Below are positions 56,101 to 63,336 of a stretch of DNA of 64,000 nucleotides, one piece after another. Origin of the DNA: JBBDLF01 sp040879025 (GTDB lineage: Bacteria; Pseudomonadota; Gammaproteobacteria; Pseudomonadales; Pseudohongiellaceae). The stretch is taken from assembly GCA_040879025.1 (NCBI GenBank), contig JBBDLF010000036.1, positions 1 through 64,000 on the forward strand, in the 5' to 3' direction. The position numbers were made by a program, and so were the translations under genes. The first letter of the stretch is position 1. Each line of letters starts with the position of its first letter. Below the pieces are notes generated by a model, which had not been told where the DNA came from, ran no database searches, and saw nothing but the letters and a program-made list of their open reading frames with translations.

Positions 56101-59100
56101 TCGATGCGGTCTACGTGCGGGATGACGGAAGGATTCTGTTTTCCACTGAAGGCCCGGCGAGCATTACCTTTGCCGGCCCGACTACCGTAAGCTGGAACCA
56201 GGGAGATATCGTTGAGTACAACCCTGAAGACGGGTCGGCAACAATTCTGGTCGATGCCTCGGATGCCAATATTTTTGGCGGCGAAGTGCAGGTGGACGGT
56301 TTATACCTGCGCGTGGAAGACAACGACCCCAATGCAACCAAAGATATCTATGTTCTGTCCGTGGGAGAAACCAGTGCCACGCTTGGCGCCTGCGGTTCCT
56401 GTGATCCGGTCGGCGGCACGACGCTTACTCACGATGACGTGGTTGAACTGGACCTGACAGGGCCTGATCCGGTGACGCAAAACCTGTTTGTAGGTGACCT
56501 GCCACTCGGCGTTTTCTCACCGGCTGATGCGGACCGGCGCATTGATGCACTGCATGTGGCCGAGGACGGCTACGTCGGACATTTCGCCATTTCGCAAGCC
56601 CAGGCCGGCAGTACATGCACCGCGGGCGAGATAAGAATTCGCAAGCACATGGGGCTGTCCCATGACACGGATATCGACTACTACGGATCGGTGATCATAA
56701 GCACCGACACCGGGACCGGCGATTGGGGTGTTGCCGACGGCGTTGGCAATCTGGATAACCTGACACCGGATGATGGTGTGGCGATCTACACTTTTGATGA
56801 ACTGGACGAGGGCGAGGTGACGCTCTATCTGACCGAAGATTCGCCGGGCACCGTTAACGTCGATGTGACCAATGGTTTCCGCACCGAACTCGGCAGTGAG
56901 GACCCCAACTTCACGTTTAATGAAGTGATTACCGAGGTGACTTTTCGTGACGAATTCAGCCAGGATGCCTTCGATAACAATGACGGCAGTACCCTCTGGG
57001 CCGGTGACTGGATAGAGGGAGATGGCGTGGCGGCGGGTGTCGATTCCGGAAACGTGACTATAGAAAGCGGCAGCGCCCGCTTTACAACGACATCCACACA
57101 ATCGCTGGCAAGCCTGTCACGCGTTGCCGACCTGAGCACGTTCATCGCCACCGAAGATGTGATGCTGGAGTTTGACTTCAGTTACCAGTCACTGAACGAG
57201 GGAAGCGACGTGTTCGTTGCCGAAGCGAGACCCAGTGACGGAGCAGCGTTCACACAAGTCTGGTCGTTCTCGCTGGGCGGAAGCAACCTGACGCCTCAAC
57301 ATGTGACCCTTAACCTGACCACGCTGCTGGCTTCACCGGAATTCACCGACACCACGGAAATTCGCTTCCGTATTACCAACGGTTATACCGGCACCAGCCG
57401 TATGTACATTGATAATGTGGAGCTCTCCACCGGAACCAATGACTGCGGCATCGGTTTCTTTCACCACTACGAAATCAGCATCGAAGGAATGACCGGGACC
57501 TCGGCGCTGCTGGTCGACGGTATCGCCTGCGTCGGCTCGGTCATCACTATTACCGGACACGACGCCAATCATTTCCCGTCGGCATCAGACGAACTGGTCA
57601 CTTTGCAGACCAGCACCGGACAGGGAAGCTGGGCGACAGTGCTGGTGGGTGGCGGGGCTCTCAATGACGGCCTGCCGCTTGACGATGGCATGGCGACGTA
57701 TGACTTCCCATTGGGTGAAACCACAGCGAGTTTCCGTTTCAATTATACGGGTCCGGCAACGGACCCCGAGCTGGTCAATTTTAATCTGGCCACGGCATAC
57801 GGTGTGGCTTTGTCGGAGGATCCCACTCTCGCGGTCAACCAGGCCGGCCTGTTGTTTTTTGATGAGACCAATCAATCCTCGCTTGGCCCGATACCCATGC
57901 AGATTGCGGGTAAAAACTCTAACGTGGCACCTTTGGACAGACTGTTGACCATCGAGGCGGTACGAACTGCCGATGAGAACCCCCTCGCCTGCTCACCACT
58001 GTTCGATGCCGGTAACACTTTGACGATTGAATTTGGCCTTGAATGCCAAGATCCGGGGGTATGCCAGGCACAGCCTGGGTCGATCAATGGTGAGGCAGTG
58101 GCGGTCACCGATGATAACGCCGGAACCGGAGCGACTGCCTATACACCGGTGGACATTTTATTCACCACGCAGCCGAATTCGGGTCACCCTGCCGGAAGCA
58201 TCGTTTTGAACTACGCGGACGTGGGGCAGATGCAGTTACACGCGGAATATGAGATTCCACTGAACGACGACCCGCTGGGGACATTGTCGGGCAATTATCT
58301 GCGAGGCAGCAGCAATGCCTTTATCGTAAGGCCGTTCGGGTTTGATATCGACTTCAGCGGTGATCGCAGTCTGAACGGTATCGGGGGTGACTCCTATGCG
58401 GATGATGCGGACGACAGTTCATTCTGGACCGCCGGGTTGGCTTTCGACACGACGGTGTCCGCCATCGCCTGGGAGCCGCTGGACGACATGGACAATGACG
58501 GCATCCCTGACGTTGGCGCGAACCTGTCTGACAACGCGGTCACACCGAATTATGGCAACGAATCAACAGCGACGGATTATGATGTGCTGATCAGCCTGGA
58601 CTCCATTGTGGCACCGGCAGACGGAGTGGGCGATCTCGGCGATAATCTGTTCCCGCTGTTCAGCAATGGATCGCAGACGAAGAGTCTGGTATTCAGCGAA
58701 GTGGGTATCATCGACCTCACTGCGGAGTTGGTGGATTCTGCGGACGGCATGACACCGGCCGGCTTTATGGGAACCGGTGTGGGGTTGTACGGTAATGTGC
58801 GCAATGTCGGTCGGTTTGTGCCCTCCTGGTTTGATATCACCGGTGCCAGTATCGTTTCACGTCCACTGGCGGATATGCGGGCATTGTGCATCGCACCATC
58901 GAGCTTCACTTACGTGGGCGAGGAGTTCGGCCTGAGTGCTACGGTCACTGCCAAAAACGAGAATGGAGATACCACGCGCAACTACGTGAATGGCTTTGCC
59001 AAACTGGACAGCGATGAACTTGGACTTGTACAGTTTTACGCGATTGATGAAATCGCCGGTCCGGATGATGACTTCAGTTCACGGTTATCCTTGCCGAACG

Positions 59101-59894
59101 CGGGGGATAATCCGGACGTGACCTGGAACCTGGACCCGGGCAGCGACGGCGGCCAGGGAATGCTGACCGGCAACCTCGTTTTCGGCAGACAGGCCGATGG
59201 CTCCGAGGACGGGCCGTTCGAGAATCTGCGGATTGCCCTGAACACCACAGACGATGATGGAGTGGGTTTCGAACTGGATCTGGATACAGATGATGTGGGT
59301 GGCGAAGATGTGGCCGTCATCGCCTCGGAAGAGTTTCGTTACGGCAGGTTGCTTATTGATAACAGTTTCGGCCCGGAAACAGAACCGCTGGACCTCATGT
59401 TCCAGATTCAATTCTGGGACGGCGGCAATTTTCTTGTTAATACGGATGACGGCTGTACCACGCTGTTCCAGGAAGTGGATTCACCGCCGGGCGCGCTGGA
59501 CTTTGTCGCAGGAAGCTATCTCGACAATCTGGGCGCGGGTGAAACCACATTGGAAGTTGACGCGATCAACGACGTTGAAATCAGTCTGTTCGAGGGCAGA
59601 AACGCGGCGCTCGCTGATGAGCCGAACCTTGGCGATGACCGGCCGTTCGTGACGTCCGCTCCCGGCCTTGGCAACGATGGCAGCGTATTGATTGAATTCG
59701 ATCTGGAGAACGCGTCCCTGCCATTCTCGCTGGGCTTTCTGTCCTATGACTGGCGAACCGACAGTGACGGTCCGCTGGATCCTGACGTTGAAGATGGAAA
59801 CTACGATGACAATCCGAGGAGCCAGGTAAGGTTCGGCAGCTATCGCGGACACGATCGTATCATCAACTGGCAGGAAATTTACGTCGGCGACTGA
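50118..59894 (+). CDS. mshQ: Giant MshQ-like multidomain surface protein
   Basis: About 3,258 residues from ATG 50118 (TTG 50103 possible), with a signal peptide ending in VAVPGAEAA. Residues about 60-255 form a beta domain. From about 259 to 954 come six repeats of roughly 115 residues, each with paired cysteines, a TGT(V/I)xLxTST strand and an Asp-rich loop near DGSATYxFD. Later modules are a beta domain (954-1200), a DUF3344-like part (NVLAAHLYWGGSG, residues 1205-1550) and two DUF11-type repeats (to about 1870, e.g. GTGSYTLTVTNNGPD). A propeller-like part follows (1880-2165), then a repeat of the first type and a jelly-roll-like module (2274-2445). The C-terminal 800 residues match MshQ (DUF6701), including RYGRLLIDNSFG and IQFWDGGNFLVNTDDGC. 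This is far longer than Vibrio MshQ. It is probably a pilus-tip or secreted adhesin. Its end overlaps convergent ntrC by 16 bases. Confidence 0.88.
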   Translation: MKAFRLFWHPGKSCSLLLLVFINGFVAVPGAEAACPASFSAIAGERVQLVSCTEAVSGNGNFTSATVPVPAAVGVGDFLMAVVSLDDVETFGGAPAGWTFVGSAISTDNSNTLGMYSRISTGVEPASYAFTWGGGQQYYAYMLRFTGASGLFSFEVTEGEDDGTPPAPSVTTLSDNNLILRIAGYDRNSINIDPATIIDLHNNITQDRSSQTGQSSSGAAAYTYLADAGASGSADFSMTASNVGFVTASFGIEPIEFVFQHSGTASTCGSELVTVAAVDRNGAPIPWFNGTVTLSTSTGNGDWYDPGGLGGTLNNSGGGDASYTFVPGDGGVAVLEYHNPNAEVVNFDLAWGNFVEQPDSDADLTIDDQCEFQISHDGNAGTCGMEEITISLVDSAGQPATFYTGTIDLDTSTGDGAWSLNAGAGGFSDPPPDDGSASYTFDPSDDGQVVLGFLHETAATVNFGVSDALNPGYVVDGAANPDLIVADCTFRFSHSGNSDVCSVAAITLSVVDSVGGAITGYAGTVSLTSDAGAGNWSSIDGAGVLTPDGGGSATYVFDPADGGDVELGYNLNSPATVNFGATATGVATPVAPFDDDLVIGNCFAEIQVNPTANVCSSEGETLTLTIVNSLGAVATDFTGLITLSTSTANGDYVSTTGSGNLDNGTEEDGVATYEFDAGDNGTVNISFTDDVEETLDFSALATHISFDAGESNETLQMLGCEFRIAHGGSSDVCSAAAVTVSVFNSNDEAVVDYTGTVNLETSTDKGGWTLNAGNGDLDDPSETDGSATYEFDLLDAGVVVLDLTYPDDELVNIDVFDGVSTDPGNSADPDDQNLNVLACTFRITMVDGVMTGCTSEEVTFTIYNSNNAIATDYTGTMTVSTDSITGTWTLSSGIGLLNENIADDNGAASYTFDASDNGSVVFDFYNPHLDTVNFDAVDGSIMVDSNFDPSVSVTGCAAGTGNFVCENGPQNANLTISGEHALPTLRGRMVVMWIFHLGTEDVSVSPTFAGQDMTLIHKVQNSVGTGTSVELWGITDALLPDLGGSYTGSYTFDSAPGNDPSMCLVELEDVEQSLPAYNGATPNQGQVNGSLAINPGNGDMATTIATTGNNALVISGAVSDYTAGTTYFNGVSPDPPMSPLLGDTNHDANPENGTAGGSAGVNSVAGTFTVTDIDNQVAPNGWAHIVASFDPLVQGLPQVSGYEPVLLFQTMSGNLSYRAVGAPLRRTSNANPDGGAGATGCQFVPEGTGSSTSLTLPPGSNVLAAHLYWGGSGSEGEADANVTFGPTGSEINVTADSMFLIEGVGGAGDLDYFAGYKDVTAQVSAAEEDYTFRNLTVQTDDWSATQACAGGWALIAVFEHESERLRVINLFHGFQPFQNSSFVLVPRNFRMATTDNAFLPNGQVTHITIEGDETLATGDESLGLQNVPGGEIFDALLTSFNPLTAEFNSTITRPIYAIDGGTGFYEFQNNAGINFDGYEIDFPGDDALEAGRTGDEIGESWGLDVDTHYITGATASDPLFPFAQPGSEAEEITTRYSAGQDLVMLISEVISVTNYPIADFEVFMTQGGPLKVNGTGSYLIEVQNNGNGALSGGFANGEVIVGDILPTGLTLDSVAGDGWVCSNTTVNAFTCAFDIAASCAAAQGCVTQTGELWAGESLPTITANVSIAGSDTFPLEVNNVKNVVRMVHTGGSCGALDAGVIPVESNCTRSPQFDNVYDLQGGAVDINDLDDKQVVNNNVSSIISPVTGIQTDLSIQKSVNGIFEVGGTGSYTLTVTNNGPDATTAVITVTDPQPARIAFDSAGGVGWNCTLGPFNCEYAGSLGSGDSASITLNVDVTGSAGQNVTNTATVTAGPFNFDVAGNNSDTEITQIVAEPVASQERFLMSVSVPANSTQIGGLSAFENHDYIVYNPQTDNGTMFYDNSDLGFNVNDADAVHLFKNGHIAISASSASDVGSNSLSFQPEDIVVYDPILGTAEMLFDGSAVFDGPVTADHNVDAVYVRDDGRILFSTEGPASITFAGPTTVSWNQGDIVEYNPEDGSATILVDASDANIFGGEVQVDGLYLRVEDNDPNATKDIYVLSVGETSATLGACGSCDPVGGTTLTHDDVVELDLTGPDPVTQNLFVGDLPLGVFSPADADRRIDALHVAEDGYVGHFAISQAQAGSTCTAGEIRIRKHMGLSHDTDIDYYGSVIISTDTGTGDWGVADGVGNLDNLTPDDGVAIYTFDELDEGEVTLYLTEDSPGTVNVDVTNGFRTELGSEDPNFTFNEVITEVTFRDEFSQDAFDNNDGSTLWAGDWIEGDGVAAGVDSGNVTIESGSARFTTTSTQSLASLSRVADLSTFIATEDVMLEFDFSYQSLNEGSDVFVAEARPSDGAAFTQVWSFSLGGSNLTPQHVTLNLTTLLASPEFTDTTEIRFRITNGYTGTSRMYIDNVELSTGTNDCGIGFFHHYEISIEGMTGTSALLVDGIACVGSVITITGHDANHFPSASDELVTLQTSTGQGSWATVLVGGGALNDGLPLDDGMATYDFPLGETTASFRFNYTGPATDPELVNFNLATAYGVALSEDPTLAVNQAGLLFFDETNQSSLGPIPMQIAGKNSNVAPLDRLLTIEAVRTADENPLACSPLFDAGNTLTIEFGLECQDPGVCQAQPGSINGEAVAVTDDNAGTGATAYTPVDILFTTQPNSGHPAGSIVLNYADVGQMQLHAEYEIPLNDDPLGTLSGNYLRGSSNAFIVRPFGFDIDFSGDRSLNGIGGDSYADDADDSSFWTAGLAFDTTVSAIAWEPLDDMDNDGIPDVGANLSDNAVTPNYGNESTATDYDVLISLDSIVAPADGVGDLGDNLFPLFSNGSQTKSLVFSEVGIIDLTAELVDSADGMTPAGFMGTGVGLYGNVRNVGRFVPSWFDITGASIVSRPLADMRALCIAPSSFTYVGEEFGLSATVTAKNENGDTTRNYVNGFAKLDSDELGLVQFYAIDEIAGPDDDFSSRLSLPNAGDNPDVTWNLDPGSDGGQGMLTGNLVFGRQADGSEDGPFENLRIALNTTDDDGVGFELDLDTDDVGGEDVAVIASEEFRYGRLLIDNSFGPETEPLDLMFQIQFWDGGNFLVNTDDGCTTLFQEVDSPPGALDFVAGSYLDNLGAGETTLEVDAINDVEISLFEGRNAALADEPNLGDDRPFVTSAPGLGNDGSVLIEFDLENASLPFSLGFLSYDWRTDSDGPLDPDVEDGNYDDNPRSQVRFGSYRGHDRIINWQEIYVGD

Positions 59895-61345
59895 TCGTTG
59901 TCATCGCCGTCACCTTTCCCATCGTCCCGGCCGTCGCCGGATCGTTGGTCCGGTCCCAGTTCCTTGATCTTGCGCGTGAGTGTATTGCGTCCCCAGCCCA
60001 ACAATGCGGCCGCGTCGCGTCGGCGACCCGAGGTATGTTTGAGCGCCACATCGATCATTGTGCGTTCAAACATCGGAACCGCCTGGTCCAGAATGGCCTT
60101 GTTGCCGACACTCAATTCCTGGTCAGCCCAGGCTTCCAGTGACCCCGTCCAGTTGTCGGTATTCAACCCCTGGGTTTGCTGGTCTGCCAGTTCCGGAGGC
60201 AGGTCACTCAGGTGCACTTCACGACTGGATGCCATCACCGTGACCCAGCGGCAAAAGTTTTCCAGTTGTCTGACATTGCCGGGCCAGTTCAGTCCCGCGA
60301 TGTAGGTCTCCGTTTCCGGACGCAGTACCTTCGGTTCCACATCCAGTTCGTCCGCCGCCTGCCGTAAAAAATGCCGGGTCAGCCGCGGGATGTCTTCGCG
60401 CCGTTCGCTCAGCCGCGGAATATGGATGCGTATTACGTTGAGCCGGTGAAACAGGTCTTCCCGAAAAAGATGTGCTTCAACCAGTTGTTCCAGATTTTGA
60501 TGAGTGGCAGCGATAATGCGCACGTCAACCTTGATCGGCGTGTGGCCGCCCACACGGTAGAATTCTCCGTCGGACAGAACACGCAGCAGCCGGGTTTGTG
60601 TTTCCGCCGGCATATCCCCAATTTCATCAAGAAACAGGGTGCCGCGGTCGGCCTGTTCAAAGCGTCCGGTGCGTTGCTGGTTGGCTCCGGTGAAGGCCCC
60701 CTTTTCGTGACCGAACAATTCGGACTCGATCAGGTCCTTGGGTATTGCCGCTACGTTCAGTGCAATGAACTGCTGGTCGCGCCGGGGGCTGTGACGATGC
60801 AGCGCCTGCGCCACCAGTTCCTTGCCGGTTCCCGACTCCCCGTTGATCAGAACGGAAATAGTGGAATGAGACAGGCGGCCGATGGCTCTGAAGACCTCCT
60901 GCATTGCCGGCGCTTCACCAATTATCTCCTGCGCTTTTTCCAGTTTTTCCGAAGTGACTGTGCTGTCCCTCTGGCGCACATGCTCCAGTGCCCGCTGGGT
61001 CATCGCTACAGCTTCCTCAATATCGAAAGGCTTGGGCAGGTATTCGAAAGCGCCGCGGCTGTAGGAGGACACCGCGCTGTCCAGGTCGGAGTGGGCGGTC
61101 ATGATAATCACGGGTAACTGGGGATACTGTTCCTGGATTGTGGAAAGCAAATCCAGGCCGTCGATTCCAGGCATGCGAATATCACTGATGATGGCGTCGG
61201 GTCTGTCATGCGACAGCCGATGCAGCAGGTCGTCACCACTTTCAAAGCACACCGTGTCGAGGCCGGTTTTGCCCAAAGACTTCTCCAGGACCCAGCGTAT
61301 GGATCTGTCGTCATCGAGAATCCAGACAGAATTTCGTATGTTCAT
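59879..61345 (-). CDS. ntrC: Nitrogen response regulator NtrC
   Basis: 488 residues. The receiver domain has acceptor Asp 55 in AIISDIRMPG and a switch Lys in YLPKPFD. The sigma-54 AAA domain has Walker A GESGTGKE, the sigma-54 contact loop KGAFTGA and Walker B GTLFLDEIGDMP. The Fis-type DNA-binding helix is ALKHTSGRRRDAAALLGWGR, followed by an Asp/Gly-rich tail. It activates nitrogen-starvation promoters when phosphorylated by NtrB, whose gene ends 25 bases upstream. The C-terminal tail is longer than usual because the frame runs into mshQ. Confidence 0.96.
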   Translation of the reverse strand: MNIRNSVWILDDDRSIRWVLEKSLGKTGLDTVCFESGDDLLHRLSHDRPDAIISDIRMPGIDGLDLLSTIQEQYPQLPVIIMTAHSDLDSAVSSYSRGAFEYLPKPFDIEEAVAMTQRALEHVRQRDSTVTSEKLEKAQEIIGEAPAMQEVFRAIGRLSHSTISVLINGESGTGKELVAQALHRHSPRRDQQFIALNVAAIPKDLIESELFGHEKGAFTGANQQRTGRFEQADRGTLFLDEIGDMPAETQTRLLRVLSDGEFYRVGGHTPIKVDVRIIAATHQNLEQLVEAHLFREDLFHRLNVIRIHIPRLSERREDIPRLTRHFLRQAADELDVEPKVLRPETETYIAGLNWPGNVRQLENFCRWVTVMASSREVHLSDLPPELADQQTQGLNTDNWTGSLEAWADQELSVGNKAILDQAVPMFERTMIDVALKHTSGRRRDAAALLGWGRNTLTRKIKELGPDQRSGDGRDDGKGDGDDNDQSPT

Positions 61346-61370
61346 ACTTTACCAGCCCTCCAGGCAAACC

Positions 61371-62447
61371 TTATGTGTCCAACAGGGGGAGTGAAATGGA
61401 AAAATTGGTATAGCCCCGGCGGCTCTCACACTCAATAATTCCTTCGTGCTGATTAATAATTGCCTGTGCGATGGATAGACCGAGACCTGAGCCATCCGCC
61501 CGGCCACTGATCATCGGGTAGAAAATGTTATCGATTAGATTGGCTGGAATCCCCGGTCCGTTATCAATGACGTCGATACGGGCCACCAGCCGGTGGAATT
61601 TTGTGCCCACGGTTGCGTTGCGGGTAATGCGGGTTCGTAGCAAAATTGTGCCAAGGTCATGATCCACGCCATTGCTGGATAAGGCCTGCATCGCATTCCG
61701 TACGATGTTCAACACGGCCTGAATAAGTTGTTCGGAGTCTCCGCGCAGAGGCGGAATGCTGGGGTCGTAATCGCGATCCAGTTTGATAGCCTGTTTGTCG
61801 ATTTCCGCTTCCACCAGGTTTCGTACGCGTTCCAGAACCTCGTGAATATTCAACGGCTTCATATCCGGTGGCTTTCTGTCCCCAACCAGCCGGTCCACGA
61901 GATTTCGCAGCCGGTCAGCCTCCTCGATAATCACGTTGGTGTAATCCTTCAACTCCTCATCCGGCAGTTCCTGGGCGAGCAACTGGGCCGCTCCACGAAT
62001 ACCTCCGAGAGGATTCTTTATTTCATGAGCCAGACCACGCACCAGTTCGCGTGTGGTCGCGTGTGTGGAGATCAGCGCTTCCTCGCGACTGATGCGCTGG
62101 TAGTAATTCAGTGGCTGAATCTCCATCAACACGTGCTCGCCGTCTTCGTCTTCATATGTGTTGATGGAGTAGTCAACGACGATGTCCTTGCCATTCGTCA
62201 GCCGCAGCGTGGCCTTGTGTTTGGTGAAACTGGCCCCGGTCTGGAGTGCGTTGCGAATCTCTGTGATGTCCTCACCGGCTCCGATGAAGATTTCTCCGAG
62301 AAACAGGGAGGCCACCTGTTTGTGGCTGATCTCCAGCAGGTTTTCCGCCGCCATGTTGATATAGCCAAGGTGCAGATTGCTGTCCAGCAGGATGACTCCC
62401 GTCTTCAGGTTACCAAGCAGGCGCACGTAGGGGTTGTTCGGAGTCAC
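61371..62447 (-). CDS. ntrB: Nitrogen sensor histidine kinase NtrB
   Basis: About 359 residues with GTG 62447 as start, close to the usual length. The frame is open to an ATG at 62588, but that 47-residue extension has no family resemblance. A PAS domain (GNLKTGVILLDSNLHLGYIN) is followed by the H box GLAHEIKNPLGGIRGAAQLL, N box NIVRNAMQAL, DNGPGIPA and GSGLGLSIAQ. It phosphorylates NtrC and is itself controlled by PII. Glutamine synthetase (glnA), its usual upstream partner, is not next to it here. Confidence 0.93.
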   Translation of the reverse strand: MTPNNPYVRLLGNLKTGVILLDSNLHLGYINMAAENLLEISHKQVASLFLGEIFIGAGEDITEIRNALQTGASFTKHKATLRLTNGKDIVVDYSINTYEDEDGEHVLMEIQPLNYYQRISREEALISTHATTRELVRGLAHEIKNPLGGIRGAAQLLAQELPDEELKDYTNVIIEEADRLRNLVDRLVGDRKPPDMKPLNIHEVLERVRNLVEAEIDKQAIKLDRDYDPSIPPLRGDSEQLIQAVLNIVRNAMQALSSNGVDHDLGTILLRTRITRNATVGTKFHRLVARIDVIDNGPGIPANLIDNIFYPMISGRADGSGLGLSIAQAIINQHEGIIECESRRGYTNFSISLPLLDT

Positions 62448-62639
62448 GATAGGGTTCCAGGTAACCTTTGCGCCGGACAGAAGTTCCGCGCTCTCCCTTG
62501 CATTACGGCTTGTATGCAAAATGCAAACCAATGCAAGCAGATCAGGCAAACACAGGGTTTCAGCCGCTAACGGGACTCCACCAGCCATTTACCTACAGGC
62601 ACTATGCACTATATTGGTGCATGACTCAAACTTTCAGGC

Positions 62640-63320
62640 GGTTTACGTTCGGAATTGGCCGAGTTCGGGACACCCACTCCAAGCGGGAAAGCACTTGCAA
62701 GAACCGCTGATCCGGCGTCCGTTGGAGTGGTGCCTCCGCGGTCCAGGCTGGAAAAATGCTCTGAACCCGTTTTGTGGGTGTCCACAATTCGCCTACCAGG
62801 TCAGCCTAACCATCATTACAAAATCCAATCTTGAGTGAGCTCATTCCTGCGATCCTGATCTTGTGGGTGTCTCCAATTTATCAGAACTGTCTGAGTTTGT
62901 GGGTGTCTCAAAATTCGATGAGTCCCGAGCGGGCGGGAGGACGCTTCCTTCTTCGCTCCGGTGGGCCATCCCTGGCCCGGTCCCGCGCTCGTCCCTGGCG
63001 CTAGTCGCTGCGAATGAAGCGTCCTCCCACCCGCGCTACCTTCCTGCATGACACGTAGGCCGGAACCGCGTCGGCTCCCTTTGCAGGAACCGCTGATCCG
63101 CTGGCTGCACTATTTAAGGTCGGGGACCGCGAGGCGCTACTCCAACAATCAGGGCGCGCTTTCCGCTCACCCGTTTTTCGGATCAGCGCGAGGACTGTTT
63201 GAGCTTGCGAGTTCCGCAGCGCCCGAAAAACGGGTGAGCGGGCGTCCGTTGGAGTAGTGCCTCGCGGTCCCCGGCCGGAAGAATGCACCGAACCCGTTTT
63301 GGGGGTGTCCACAATTCGCA
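62640..63320. repeat. Repeat cluster with MITE-like hairpin between thiI and ntrB
   Basis: No gene is seen. A block of about 98 bases at 62695-62792 recurs, split, at 63081-63100 and 63242-63320. The 141 bases between the two parts carry a 19-bp inverted repeat (CCGCTCACCCGTTTTTCGG at 63162 and its complement near 63222-63240) inside a 25-bp outer one (63122 and 63248). GTGGGTGTCYC-type words recur at 62774, 62863, 62899 and 63301 and, inverted, near 62668. A further inverted pair of about 17 bp lies near 62931 and 63020-63035. Confidence 0.8.
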
Positions 63321-63336
63321 CAATTCGCCTGTCCAC

